Shown here: in pieces, positions 42,782 through 48,430 of the stretch
Layout of the letters: every line of letters starts with the position of its first letter
Position numbering within the stretch: the stretch's first letter is position 1
NCBI GenBank assembly: GCA_032207245.1
Contig: CM063501.1
Location: 85,856,065-85,920,064, forward strand
Direction of reading: 5' to 3'
Source: Pardosa pseudoannulata
Lineage: Eukaryota; Arthropoda; Arachnida; Araneae; Lycosidae
DNA: 64,000 bases
Translations under genes and position numbers: made by a program
Notes under the pieces: model-generated
Database searches by the model: none
Told to the model about the DNA's origin: nothing
What the model saw: only the letters and a program-made list of their open reading frames with translations

Positions 42782-45066
42782 CTAGTTAAGATATTATCTA
42801 GCACACAGTTTACTTTGCTTAACTAACAGAAAGTATTTTAAAATTCATTGTTAGAAAGATTTTTAGGTTATTTATCTGTTAAAATTTTTTATTTGCACAT
42901 CCTCTTAGCTAGCTATGATGTTTCCTATTTATTGTTAAAATCTTTCACTGCTGTGAAGTTTTAAAGAATAGGGGGTGGAGTGGAAGTTGTAAATCCCAAT
43001 AGGATTGCTGCTTTAAGTTTGAGATATAAGTTGAAGTAGATACCTACCCCCTCCCGTATCCCAATAGAAAAGTTCTTGTTAAGCCTGTGCCTCACAGTCT
43101 TTTATTTCACAAAATAGAATGAGTTATATAAACAGAATTCAAAATATGTAAATTATTTAAATATACTGTTTTATCTTGTATATGTTTTCATAAGAATATA
43201 TCGATTTTTTTTTTTCTTAACAGGTCCAGCCATTTGCATGCTGTTCAGATCTAGATTACTTAATGAAAGACATGCAGAGTTTTTATTCATCTGATGTAAG
43301 GATTTTTTTTCTTTTTAGTACACTCTTTTCTGTGTAATAATTTTTGGATTGCTAATTAAAAAAATTTTGAACTATAACAAGTGTCAATTTTAGAAAAATT
43401 ATCAAATAAGAGTTAGTAAATTCTAAACAGATGTCTATTTTTAATATAGGAAAACTTACTCGAAATGGATTTCAGCATGCTGCGGAAGAATGAATATTAT
43501 GCAGCTTTACATACTGATAATGCATGGTATAGAGTTAGGATAGAACAAATTATTACAGCCAGTCCAGTTATGGTAAGTTATGGGCACTTTATTTAGTTGA
43601 ATTATTTGCATTATAAAAGATAAAATTCCTTGCTAATAAACTGATCTAATTTTCTTTTCTAGGTTGCTGTCCATTACGTTGATTTTGGAGATTTCAACAC
43701 TGTCAGCATAGCTAAACTTCAACCCCTCTATCAGAAATTCAAAGTGCTGCCATGTTTAGCTATTAAAGCTTCTTTAGCAGGTAATGCCTGTTTTACAAAA
43801 TTTTTATTGAAAGTATAAACGTATAATTAGAGATAGTTTGTTAATTTTTTATTATTATTCACCAAGATTATTATGTTTTAAACCGATTTCTTTAACATTC
43901 TATAAATATACCAGGTCACATCACCAGAATGTAGAAAGAAGTGTTAAAGAAATTTCTGAAAACCCAACAATTAAAATATAATTGAATAAATATTTACATT
44001 AATTAGTTATGAGCTTCAGCAGCTCAGTCTGCAAAGGTAATGATGTCATAATCGAAAAGTTACAAGTTCGAGGATCAAGCCTGTCAAAGATCTGCAGCAT
44101 TAATTAATAGTGGCTGGAGCATGTAAAATATTGTTTTAATATCCTCCCATTCCCAAATGATAACTCTAGGATTGGCAGGCCAAGCATGAGGATTTCCTGC
44201 AGGGTTCCCATGGTCCTTAAAAGTTCTTAAGAACTCCTTAATTTTTAAATTGTAATGTGATCAATTTCTCTATCGATGAGATCTGCAGTCGTCATGTGAT
44301 TTCTTATCAGTTTTCTTATATGACAAATATATATAATCCTTCGTATACTTAACCCTTTAAAGGTCACGATTAAAAATTCTTTCAAATTTAAGGGCATTAG
44401 GTTATAAACGTTGTCTGTGAACCTTATAAATAGGAAACATATAACAAATTTTACATTCCTTTAGTAGGTGGAAATTTTTTATGGGGGTGGGGAGGGGGGT
44501 TAATTGTGAAACTTTTCCCTTGTACAGCACGGAAACAAGAGTTTCTTAAAACTAATTATTTTGAAAGAACAATGTATAATTATCATAAAGATGATGTAAT
44601 AAGTAGATAACTACACAATTTTTCATTGTTGATTTTGGTAGGTGTTTTTATTTGGAGTCTTAAAGAGAAATATCGAGATTTTTCATGTAAAGCAATTTTA
44701 AACTAATATATTTCAAAGAGAAAAATAAACTAGCAAAATTCTATTTGTTGGTACATCAAAGAATCGATAACATAGAAAATCGAAAAAAAAAAACCCTGAC
44801 TATGTTTTTAGAAAGAAGAGAAAAAAGTATTAACAGGTGGTTTCGCTGAGAAACCACTGTCCGTTAAAGGGTTAAAAGGTTTAAAGTATAAAGTCAGCTT
44901 CCCTTTCCTAATACCTAACAGTCATGCAGATTTTAATTAAACGAAACATGGAGGATTGGGTTTATAGATATTTCGGTTACTTATGGAGATTTAATTTTCC
45001 TTGTTTTGAATGTAATAGAAAAGTCTAAAACTTTCTTCTTTCCCAGGCAACATCAGGTATAATCAG

Positions 45067-45131
<65 letters not shown>

Positions 45132-45762
45132 TAAACCATCAGAAAGTACTGTTTGTAATATTGTTTTTATTCGCAATTTATTTTTAGTTTCATCACTCCA
45201 AAAACTTTAAACATATATATTTCAAAATTAGATTTTGTCTAATAGATTTATTTTATTAATTTTTAACTTAATTCTGTAATATCGTAAGGCATTTATTGAA
45301 CATGCCATGTCTGGTTCATCATTATAAAAATATTTTCATCAGGAAATAGGGTTCATGTCGTTATGCTGTGTATTTCAAGTTGGTCCTTTTAAAAAGCTAC
45401 TTTGGTCCTTAAAAAGTTCTTAATTTTTCTTCTGGAAAAAGAGTGGGAACTCTGTATTAGTACTGCTGATTTTGAAAACCTTTATCAACCCTGTAGTTGA
45501 CTGATCTTTTAAATGATTGATTTAATTTATTTTAGGTATCAAGCCTTCTGATACTGACTGGGATCCAGTACATTGTGTCACTTTTCAGGAGATGGTTACC
45601 GAAAAAGCCTTTGTTTCAGTCATTAACAAAAAGAATATTTTAGTAAAAGACGACATTCCCAGTCTTTCTCTTGAACTCACATTGATCGACACGACAGACA
45701 CGTCAAAAGATGTTTACATTCATGAACTTCTTATCGAGAAAAATATTGCAAAACGACTGTAA
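2225..45762 (+). CDS. TDRD7: TDRD7/Tapas-like LOTUS and Tudor domain protein, 3' 22 exons (5' end outside window)
   Basis: Germ-granule scaffold protein. In the known family, LOTUS domains bind RNA and/or Vasa helicase, and Tudor domains bind methyl-arginine PIWI partners. Seen: exons 2225-2377, 3340-3619, 4317-4538, 12501-12577, 17690-17829, 19740-19830, 19923-20093, 22902-23060, 24902-24997, 25086-25192, 27925-28081, 31486-31611, 32998-33120, 33276-33380, 33459-33572, 36301-36416, 38643-38804, 40684-40837, 43224-43295, 43450-43572, 43663-43780 and 45536-45762. All have AG/GT borders and matching phases, giving 3093 nt (1030 residues plus stop). Order in the visible chain: Pro/Ser/Lys-rich region 1-130, dsRBD-like 146-215, LOTUS about 228-306, extended Tudors about 355-500, 551-707 and 833-1000. 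Tudor hallmarks: FLDEGD 436-441, FVDYGH 639-644, YVDFGD 921-926. Three Tudors plus LOTUS fit TDRD7 rather than TDRD5 (one Tudor). Human TDRD7 is about 1,100 residues, so an N-terminal piece is missing to the left. Introns reach 8 kb. Family assignment is sure; the orthologue name is inferred. Confidence 0.9.
3340..3619 (+). CDS. TDRD7: TDRD7-like exon 2: Pro-rich linker
   Basis: 280 nt; polypyrimidine tract and cag before it, donor gtgagt inside the Arg codon (phase 1 out). Proline-rich linker with repeated PP motifs, ending in a helix-like segment (QLDALESAR). The open frame runs on beyond the donor to 3645, but continuation into the next exon is much better supported by the domain that follows. 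Confidence 0.85.
4317..4538 (+). CDS. TDRD7: TDRD7-like exon 3: dsRNA-binding-like domain
   Basis: 74 codons. The sequence has the alpha-beta-beta-beta-alpha layout of a dsRBD: an opening helix ([11 protein letters not shown]), VYTTILFGQ and YVSTLKLND as strands, and a closing [12 protein letters not shown] helix where dsRBDs have an AAxxAL helix. The lysine-rich KKxAK loop is replaced by acidic residues, so RNA binding may be weak or lost. Donor ggtaat, phase 1 out; the next exon is 8 kb away. Confidence 0.85.
5885..6019. repeat. (CA)n(TA)n(CA)n microsatellite
   Basis: About 135 bases of CA then TA with CA interruptions and a final CA block. It directly abuts the Tc1 remnant, and the frames through it are artefacts. 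Confidence 0.95.
6022..6478 (-). mobile_element. Tc1/mariner transposon, 5'-truncated copy
   Basis: Minus-strand reading gives the C-terminal end of a Tc1 transposase: [13 protein letters not shown] (the final Glu region of the DD34E triad), [12 protein letters not shown] and a stop near 6050. The terminal sequence aaaacattatgatcacctg is its end repeat. The sequence stops at about 6478, where a G-run begins, so the N-terminal half is absent and the reading is broken. Confidence 0.85.
8260..8430 (+). mobile_element. tRNA-derived SINE, copy 1
   Basis: Pol III A box (tggccgattggttatagtgc) and B box (gggttcgaatc) of a tRNA-like head, then a body common to all copies here and a (CCAAA)n tail. Flanked by the 11-base duplication aattaagcttt (8249-8259 and 8431-8441). 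Confidence 0.92.
9512..10017. mobile_element. piggyBac-like TTAA MITE (A)
   Basis: Flanked by TTAA (9508-9511, 10018-10021). Inverted ends: ctctttaaagcctgagtca against ccctttaatgcccagagtc read from the other side. 506 bases, no coding capacity. Confidence 0.8.
10022..12500. other. AT-rich intron, nothing recognised
   Basis: End of the 8-kb intron between exons 3 and 4. Poly-A/T runs and short frames only; no element with recognisable termini was found. Confidence 0.5.
12501..12577 (+). CDS. TDRD7: TDRD7-like exon 4: start of LOTUS
   Basis: 77 nt after ttttcatag, donor gtattt. Encodes [20 protein letters not shown] and the next few residues: the linker and first helix of the LOTUS domain. 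Phase 1 in, 0 out, which fits both neighbours exactly. Confidence 0.82.
13512..14347. mobile_element. TIR element with 6-base target duplication, copy 1 (CAGGCTTGCAA family)
   Basis: Starts caggcttgcaattccgtcac and ends gttgcaagcctg: an 11-base perfect inverted terminus. Flanked by tttcat on both sides (13506-13511, 14348-14353). Subterminal TCACTTTT motifs occur near both ends. A SINE (13968-14138) is inserted inside. The copy at 32087-32815 lacks the SINE. Confidence 0.85.
13968..14138 (-). mobile_element. tRNA-derived SINE, copy 2 (nested)
   Basis: Same family as at 8260, minus strand: the (ggttt)n tail comes first and the degenerate B and A boxes follow. It sits inside the CAGGCTTGCAA element, and the second copy of that element supplies the empty site (aaccttttttt). 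Confidence 0.88.
14413..14568 (-). mobile_element. tRNA-derived SINE, copy 3, decayed
   Basis: Minus-strand copy with the tail (ggtttggtttg), the body and a degraded B box (gggatttgaactc). The 5' head is poorly kept. Confidence 0.8.
14634..14708. repeat. (TA)n(GA)n microsatellite
   Basis: About 60 bases of TA followed by a GA run. Confidence 0.95.
15490..15775 (+). repeat. Direct duplication of about 123 bases
   Basis: The segment at about 15490-15612 recurs at about 15653-15775 (offset 163 bases) with one visible difference (caccag/cagcag), joined by a partial third piece. The near-identity implies a recent tandem duplication within the intron. Confidence 0.9.
16845..16925 (+). mobile_element. 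Decayed SINE fragment
   Basis: gagtatcggtattcaaatcttgcc followed by a body-like 'catgaatgcattgtagctggtttgaat' pattern matches the B-box region of the SINE family with many substitutions. Confidence 0.45.
17150..17320 (+). mobile_element. tRNA-derived SINE, copy 4
   Basis: Well-preserved head (ggccgaatggttagggtgct), B box and (CCAAA)n tail. Perfect 15-base duplication ttaatactattgttg at 17135-17149 and 17321-17335, so a fairly young insertion. Confidence 0.95.
17690..17829 (+). CDS. TDRD7: TDRD7-like exon 5: LOTUS core
   Basis: 140 nt, donor GT/gtaagt. Contains the LOTUS winged-helix signature: a hydrophobic G-x-F turn, [11 protein letters not shown] and WPELL, the conserved Tyr/Phe...Leu-Pro...Trp pattern of OST-HTH domains. 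This placement next to Tudor 1 matches the third LOTUS domain of vertebrate TDRD7. Confidence 0.88.
18283..18317. repeat. Poly-T tract
   Basis: About 34 T in a row inside intron 5; no element seen attached to it. Confidence 0.9.
18820..19679 (-). mobile_element. pogo/Tigger-like element, copy A
   Basis: Begins after TA with cagtgaactccgcttaatgt, the terminus also found at 25832 and 46565, and runs in the opposite orientation to those copies. A minus-strand fragment reads [17 protein letters not shown], the psq/CENP-B-type helix-turn-helix of pogo transposases. An internal direct duplication (about 19185-19325 and 19329-19480) is specific to this copy. The far end is truncated near 19679. Confidence 0.8.
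19740..19830 (+). CDS. TDRD7: TDRD7-like exon 6: end of LOTUS and linker
   Basis: 91 nt, phase 2 in, 0 out. Completes the LOTUS wing ([14 protein letters not shown]) and starts a Ser/Thr-rich linker. The adjacent intron to exon 7 is only 92 bases. Confidence 0.83.
19923..20093 (+). CDS. TDRD7: TDRD7-like exon 7: lead-in to extended Tudor 1
   Basis: 57 codons. [20 protein letters not shown] is the first strand pair of the SN-like half of an extended Tudor domain. Donor gtaagt is followed almost at once by a 30-base minisatellite. Confidence 0.88.
20150..20306 (+). repeat. 30-base minisatellite, 5 units
   Basis: The unit gaaatgtttttgaaataact plus tgtttcaatt repeats five times at exact 30-base spacing, starting about 57 bases after the exon 7 donor. 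The minus-strand frame of repeated ETSYFKNIS is a by-product. Confidence 0.92.
20812..20982 (+). mobile_element. tRNA-derived SINE, copy 5
   Basis: Intact B box (gtgggttcgaatcccac) and (CCAAA)n tail. Target duplication catcaaagtatg at 20800-20811 and 20983-20994. Confidence 0.93.
21451..22568. mobile_element. piggyBac-like TTAA MITE (B)
   Basis: TTAA at 21447-21450 and 22569-22572. Ends accccttgaggaccagc and, reversed, acctcttcacgaccaac (13 of 17 match). Subterminal cagtcatg/catgactg inversions. About 1.1 kb without transposase; a TA/CA microsatellite lies inside (22105-22146). Confidence 0.65.
22902..23060 (+). CDS. TDRD7: TDRD7-like exon 8: Tudor 1 core, first half
   Basis: 53 codons. Contains [19 protein letters not shown], the strand 1-2 motif of a Tudor barrel with F412 and W418 of the visible chain. 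His419 stands where Tyr is usual (WYR becomes WHR). Confidence 0.9.
23061..24901. other. Intron without recognised element
   Basis: AT-rich intron between exons 8 and 9 with a poly-T run near 23337. The frames at 23958-24207 have no known motif and overlap on both strands, so they are not called. Confidence 0.5.
24902..24997 (+). CDS. TDRD7: TDRD7-like exon 9: Tudor 1 core, second half
   Basis: 32 codons. Contains [11 protein letters not shown] in the place of the canonical FVDYGN: the cage Tyr is Glu and the Asn is Asp, so classical dimethyl-arginine binding is doubtful in this domain. Confidence 0.9.
25086..25192 (+). CDS. TDRD7: TDRD7-like exon 10: post-Tudor helix
   Basis: 107 nt, 88 bases after exon 9, phase 2 out. 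AIQLSLDGL is the usual strand after a Tudor core, followed by an acidic helix and LIAEVKR. Completes extended Tudor 1 with the next exon. Confidence 0.88.
25514..25611 (+). repeat. Dispersed repeat, unclassified (partner at 42379)
   Basis: ggcaatgctca, ttaataaaagaaattgaa and taaagaaataattctgg recur in the same order at 42379-42466 with about 85 percent match by eye. No termini identified. Confidence 0.6.
25664..26771. mobile_element. piggyBac-like TTAA MITE (C), split by a pogo element
   Basis: TTAA at 25660-25663 and 26772-26775. Long inverted ends of about 60 bases: cactagaactgtgggagggt against cactagaactgcaggagggg from the other side. Without the nested 863-base insertion the element is about 245 bases. 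Confidence 0.9.
25832..26694 (+). mobile_element. pogo/Tigger-like element, copy B (nested)
   Basis: Complete: TA duplication, inverted ends cagtgaactctgcttgatgt and gcggagtccactg. Around 26270-26380 a frame reads [18 protein letters not shown] and then [12 protein letters not shown], the N-terminal helix-turn-helix of pogo transposases; the DDE catalytic part is absent. It lies inside TTAA MITE C, so it is younger than that element. Confidence 0.85.
27155..27197. repeat. 17-base perfect hairpin
   Basis: gaaaattggccaatcat, a 9-base loop, then its exact reverse complement at 27181-27197. Could be a short MITE remnant. Confidence 0.85.
27299..27790. mobile_element. hAT-like MITE
   Basis: Ends cattggtttctaaactt and, reversed, caatggtttctatgaacc, the 'CAGTGGTTCTCAAACTTT' type typical of hAT. 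The flanking octamers ttttagat and ttctaaat differ by two bases, compatible with an old 8-base duplication. Confidence 0.7.
27925..28081 (+). CDS. TDRD7: TDRD7-like exon 11: end of extended Tudor 1
   Basis: 157 nt after ttctgtag. [20 protein letters not shown] is the typical last strands of the SN-like fold. The apparent ATG-initiated frame from 27890 is intron read-through. Confidence 0.88.
28240..29375 (-). mobile_element. Tc1/mariner remnant, heavily decayed
   Basis: Minus-strand frames give scattered transposase pieces: [10 protein letters not shown] (the NPIEN-type Glu motif) near 28520, and upstream pieces resembling the Trp-rich region before the second Asp. Many stops and frameshifts; termini not located, so the limits are approximate. 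Confidence 0.6.
29560..29750. mobile_element. Possible element end with GC-richer sequence
   Basis: gcagggatgttgcggctgctcc starts a stretch in which the gctgctcc / tgcgcc motif recurs, unlike the surrounding AT-rich intron. Only one terminus is visible. Confidence 0.35.
29895..30071 (+). mobile_element. tRNA-derived SINE, copy 6
   Basis: Best-preserved copy: head gaacgatggccgaatggtta, B box and (CCAAA)n tail. Duplication cagccattaagaag / cagccattaggaag (29881-29894, 30072-30085, one mismatch). Confidence 0.95.
30114..30394. mobile_element. piggyBac-like TTAA MITE (D)
   Basis: TTAA at 30110-30113 and 30395-30398; perfect 15-base inverted ends cactagattgcccaa. Shares the CACTAGA start and the 'tcattttga' subterminal motif with MITE C. 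281 bases. Confidence 0.93.
31486..31611 (+). CDS. TDRD7: TDRD7-like exon 12: lead-in to extended Tudor 2
   Basis: 42 codons, after catatttag, donor gtaagt. [20 protein letters not shown] opens the second extended Tudor domain. Confidence 0.88.
32087..32815. mobile_element. TIR element with 6-base target duplication, copy 2 (CAGGCTTGCAA family)
   Basis: Same termini and orientation as the copy at 13512, without the SINE. Flanked by ctattt on both sides (32081-32086, 32816-32821). 729 bases, no intact transposase. Superfamily not settled. Confidence 0.9.
32998..33120 (+). CDS. TDRD7: TDRD7-like exon 13: Tudor 2 core, first half
   Basis: 41 codons; contains [16 protein letters not shown], with Tyr612 and Trp617 in barrel positions and His618 for the usual Tyr. 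Confidence 0.9.
33276..33380 (+). CDS. TDRD7: TDRD7-like exon 14: Tudor 2 core, second half
   Basis: 35 codons; [14 protein letters not shown] keeps the FVDYG motif but has His in the Asn position. Confidence 0.9.
33459..33572 (+). CDS. TDRD7: TDRD7-like exon 15: post-Tudor 2 helix
   Basis: 38 codons after a 78-base intron. [13 protein letters not shown] is the A-x-x-C-x-L strand that follows extended Tudor cores; [13 protein letters not shown] is the next helix. Confidence 0.9.
33887..34795. mobile_element. hAT-like remnant with 'gtgctt' ends
   Basis: ggtgcttaaaaaagtgctta at the left and aaggtgcttaaaaagctta before a degraded terminus at the right resemble the ends of the CAGGGTTCCCA-type elements. 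It contains a short lysine/glutamate-rich open stretch (34078-34167) ending in TAG. Limits approximate. Confidence 0.5.
34806..35494. mobile_element. hAT-like MITE (CAGRGCCRTAACTAGG)
   Basis: Left end cagggccataactaggtcct; right end, reversed, cagagccgtaactagggcat. Flanking octamers atattata / atattatg (one mismatch). 689 bases, non-coding. Confidence 0.85.
35962..36152. mobile_element. Small TA-flanked MITE
   Basis: Inverted ends ttacactgagcaactttt and ttacacagagcaattttt; TA on both sides. 191 bases, ending about 150 bases before the exon 16 acceptor. Confidence 0.75.
36301..36416 (+). CDS. TDRD7: TDRD7-like exon 16: end of extended Tudor 2
   Basis: 116 nt after tttaatttacag, donor gtaagt splitting a Tyr codon. 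[14 protein letters not shown] strand ends extended Tudor 2 (here [11 protein letters not shown]). Confidence 0.88.
37447..38569 (-). mobile_element. Tc1-like transposon, near full length, transposase broken
   Basis: Inverted ends cactgtctaccaacaagtat and, reversed, cactgtcaaccaataagtat (continuing ttggacacct), with TA duplication. Minus-strand fragments include [34 protein letters not shown] and an NPIED-type Glu region, as in DD34E Tc1 transposases. Several frameshifts put these in different frames, so it is inactive. It lies in the intron just before exon 17. Confidence 0.93.
38643..38804 (+). CDS. TDRD7: TDRD7-like exon 17: linker between Tudors 2 and 3
   Basis: 162 nt, phase 2 in and out. 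Low-complexity Val/Pro/Ser/Lys linker. It begins about 70 bases after the end of a Tc1 transposon (37447-38569), yet both splice sites are intact. Confidence 0.85.
39095..39990. repeat. Long inverted repeat in intron 17
   Basis: About 220-240 bases at 39095-39312 (from ttaaattcagctttttcttc to ggcaagaagttatat) recur in reverse complement at about 39740-39985, diverged by perhaps 15 percent, with a 430-base spacer. A transcript could fold into a long double-stranded stem. Confidence 0.85.
40684..40837 (+). CDS. TDRD7: TDRD7-like exon 18: lead-in to extended Tudor 3
   Basis: 154 nt after ttttttcag. Ends with [19 protein letters not shown], the first strands of the third extended Tudor domain; donor gtaagt. 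Confidence 0.9.
41116..41167. repeat. (TA)n microsatellite
   Basis: About 50 bases of TA, the insertion site of the LTR that follows. Confidence 0.95.
41168..41936. mobile_element. Probable solo LTR (Gypsy-like TGTGACG start)
   Basis: Begins TGTGACGCC and ends TTTACA (TG...CA), embedded in (TA)n that continues on both sides. GC content is higher than around it, and an AATAAA lies near the start. A 73-base block is duplicated within it (41461-41533 and 41622-41694). No gag/pol or second LTR was found nearby, hence solo. Family assignment is by the terminus only. Confidence 0.65.
42379..42466 (+). repeat. Dispersed repeat, unclassified (partner at 25514)
   Basis: See the 25514 copy; same order and strand. 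Confidence 0.6.
42748..42778. repeat. Poly-T tract
   Basis: About 30 T in a row, intron 18. Confidence 0.9.
43224..43295 (+). CDS. TDRD7: TDRD7-like exon 19
   Basis: 24 codons after ttaacag; [20 protein letters not shown], the helix that connects the SN-like half to the Tudor barrel (a pattern of the form VQ....L..LM..M..FY). Confidence 0.9.
43450..43572 (+). CDS. TDRD7: TDRD7-like exon 20: Tudor 3 core, first half
   Basis: 41 codons; [20 protein letters not shown] contains the canonical WYR of Tudor strand 2 (Trp901, Tyr902). Confidence 0.92.
43663..43780 (+). CDS. TDRD7: TDRD7-like exon 21: Tudor 3 core, second half
   Basis: 118 nt; [16 protein letters not shown] carries the VDFGD form of the Tudor motif; phase 1 out. 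Confidence 0.92.
44011..44110 (+). mobile_element. Possible second tRNA-derived SINE family
   Basis: cagctcagtctgcaaaggta resembles a tRNA A box and caagttcgaggatcaagcc a B box at tRNA spacing. It does not match the main SINE family. Only one copy in the window, so tentative. Confidence 0.4.
44353..44870. mobile_element. piggyBac-like TTAA MITE (E), empty site present
   Basis: TTAA at 44349-44352 and 44871-44874; ends ccctttaaaggtcacg and, reversed, ccctttaacggacagtgg. The sister hAT copy near 50139-50155 reads cgtatacttaaaaggtttaa with no insertion, the exact pre-insertion site with one TTAA. Confidence 0.95.
45069..45126. repeat. (TA)n microsatellite
   Basis: 57 bases of TA inside the hAT-like element; its sister copy has a TA tract at the same place (50340-50468). 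Confidence 0.95.
45536..45762 (+). CDS. TDRD7: TDRD7-like terminal exon with stop
   Basis: 227 nt from tttattttag to TAA. Completes extended Tudor 3 and ends with an acidic/threonine-rich tail and IEKNIAKRL before the stop. Vertebrate TDRD7 also ends soon after its last Tudor. Confidence 0.92.
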
Positions 45763-45830
45763 ATTGCTAAAACAGTATTTTTATAACTTTTACTAAATAA
45801 GAAATTCTTCAAACTACTTGGTGGTTGAAA

Positions 45831-45836
45831 AATAAA
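45831..45836 (+). terminator. Poly(A) signal of the TDRD7-like gene
   Basis: AATAAA 69 bases after the stop codon, the first canonical hexamer downstream. The 3' UTR would therefore be short (about 90 bases), unless later signals are used. Confidence 0.65.
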
Positions 45837-46598
45837 GTAATATGTTATGGACGTTTTGAACTAGTTGGTCACATTTGTAAATACCTTCAATCTTTTAGAT
45901 GCTCAATCCAATATGTAAAAGTTACATGTCCTAGCTACTGTGAGAGTTAATTATTAAATTGCATTGTGTCTGTTGTTTTATGTATTATGTTGTGCTATTC
46001 CGTATTGTAAATATTAATTTTCCAGAACTGCTTATATAATTGGGCTTTCTAGATCATCTGTGATACTTGATTCTCCCGTTGAAAGCTTTAATTTTCAAGA
46101 TGTATCTGTTGTAATTGAGAAAAAAAATTTAACAACTGTTGTTTTAGTTTTTTTTTTTAAACATTACTGATTAGTATTATTCTAGAATTTTATTTTCATT
46201 GTTTGTGTAGTGCAAAGCTCTCTAAAGGTTATGTCATATCTATTTTGAAGATGTTACATTTACTGTTAGATTTTACTTCTAAATAGGAAATTTTCTTCAT
46301 ATAGACTCTTTTAACACTCAAGCACTTATTTTCGTAATACGAAGAATCATTTTTCCGTTGTGAAGGTAGATTAATACTATCTAAATTCTTTGTTGAATTC
46401 TCTCTGTTAAAAGAGATATTTTTCAAATGTAAAAATATGAATATAGCAATTAAAGAAGTTGAAACAGATTTCTTGTCTCTTTTCTGTTGTATTGCTTTAC
46501 AAAATTTGATTTTGTAGATGTTGTAAACGTATTTAAAATTACCTTGTTTGAAAACATTGTACTACAGTGAACTCTGCTTAATGTGATTGCAGTTAATG

Positions 46599-48430
46599 CA
46601 TGGTTTCTGCGCACCTGGAAAGTCATGGATTTAGACAATGGATTAATTTTGTCATGGAAAGTCATGATTTTTCAAGTAAAATCAGTAAAAGTCATGGATC
46701 CGCTAAACTACCGATTAAAAAAAATGCATTGAATTGTTTTTAACCCTTTCGCGACGGGAAGCGCAAACGCACGCTTATCTCTGAGGCCGGCAGTCACTTT
46801 CGCGAGTGAGTATCCTGGGCCTGAGTGTTTTTTGCTATTAAGCCTAATTCATGAAATTAACGAAGTAGCAACGCGTTATTTAATAATGCTGCGTAAAGTA
46901 TTTAAACGGAATGTGATTTATATTATATGTTTATAGATTATTTATTTAAGCTATTTCTTACTTAAATATATATTTTACACTTTACTTTTTTTTTCATTTT
47001 TTACTTAGTATTTAATGACTTTTAACATTGCAAAACTGAATACTATGTTATTTAAACTTTTTTTTTTGTATGAAAAATTTTAAAAACAGGAATCTACAAA
47101 CAATCCTACGTGACAGTCCTTTCACTCGTAGTAACTCATTTGCCGTTTTGGATGATTTTTCCGGAATGTGAAAAAAGTCTTTGTCAGAAATGTGCTCCTC
47201 ATCATTAAAATCACTAGATCCATTATGAACATAAAGAACAATCAGAATATATTATAGTGTCACTATTACTAATATTCTAATCTGTTTCAGAATCAAAATC
47301 TGATATATTTCGCATCATTTCAGCTATTTTAAGCTCAGTTAAACACTTTCGACACTTCGAAAATCTAACAATAAAAAAAAAGAAAAAAAATCATGTCTGT
47401 CAGATCTAATTCTGTACTAAAAATTGGACTGCAAACCGAAATACAGAAAGCTTGAACAAAAATAAAACTCCCCTGTTTACATAAACAAACACCACGTGGG
47501 AATTTAAAGAGCCGTCATAAAACATGTCAACCGGAAACATTCCTTTACGCGCATGTTTATATAATCAAAAACCACTTGCATGTGTATCCTACTACTCTCC
47601 TATTGAGTACAAGGTCAAATCTACATGTATCTAAATCCATATGGACATACAATGCCATCTTGTGTCAAAGCTTATAGTTTTTAAAATGTTCCACAACGCT
47701 GGCACACATATGTGACAGTCGGGGGTGAACGAGAAAACGCACTGGCACGCCAGTGTGTCGGCCGGGAAGTGATTGCGTTTTTTGCTGGCACGTATATGTG
47801 ACAGTAGGCGCGAAAGGGTTAATTCTATTTTTACTTGTCATTTAGCTCAAGTTACTGAGTTTGGTATTTATGTATTACCCTGTTGATTATATTGCCAAGT
47901 AAACTTTGTTCACCAAGGAAACTCGAAGCAAGAAAGATTAATGGGTGTGTAAATGTATATTATTCTGGTTTTTTCTTAAATTGTAGATTAAAATTTTATT
48001 AATATAATAATTATTTTTTAATAAAAATTAGTTAAGATTTTTGCACAAAATATAAGTTTATCTCTAGAGATATTGTATATTAACATTATAGGCTTATATT
48101 TGGCTATTATTCATGGTCACCCAGATAATACCAAAGTACCCTGAATTCAAATTGCAAACATTTTGATTGAAAAATTTCTATATGATTAAACTTAGGTATG
48201 TAGATACAACAATTTATTTTTATGTATGTGAGTTTATTAACACTTATTAAGTAAGTTTATAGTTTTTTTTATGATAAAATTCCTGTAATTTCTCTAAAAG
48301 CATATATTTTATTTGTATGTACATCAGAAGTTTTATTCATATATACTTTAACGAAAACTTTTTAAAGTCATGGAAAATGATCTGCTAAATCAGGGAAAGT
48401 CATGGATTTGAAAAATTTTATTTGGGCGGA
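46599..48430. mobile_element. Insertion inside pogo copy C ('gtcatgga' element)
   Basis: Absent from copies A and B. Flanked by ttaatg (46593-46598 and 48431-48436). Both ends hold repeats of aaagtcatggattt in direct order, with no obvious long inverted ends. About 757 bases once MITE F is removed. hAT-like by its repeated end motifs, but not proven. Confidence 0.75.
46744..47818. mobile_element. piggyBac-like TTAA MITE (F), innermost of three
   Basis: TTAA at 46740-46743 and 47819-47822; perfect 10-base ends ccctttcgcg, then a subterminal tgtcacatata. GC-rich ends in AT-rich DNA. 1075 bases; no transposase. Confidence 0.9.

Larger units (their letters stand above)
44200..45454. mobile_element. 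hAT-like element (CAGGGTTCCCA family) with nested MITE
   Basis: Starts cagggttcccatggtcctta and ends gagtgggaactctg (inverted). Related along its length to 49988-50771. Contains TTAA MITE E and a (TA)n tract at 45069-45126. No transposase frame; no clear target duplication. Confidence 0.75.
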
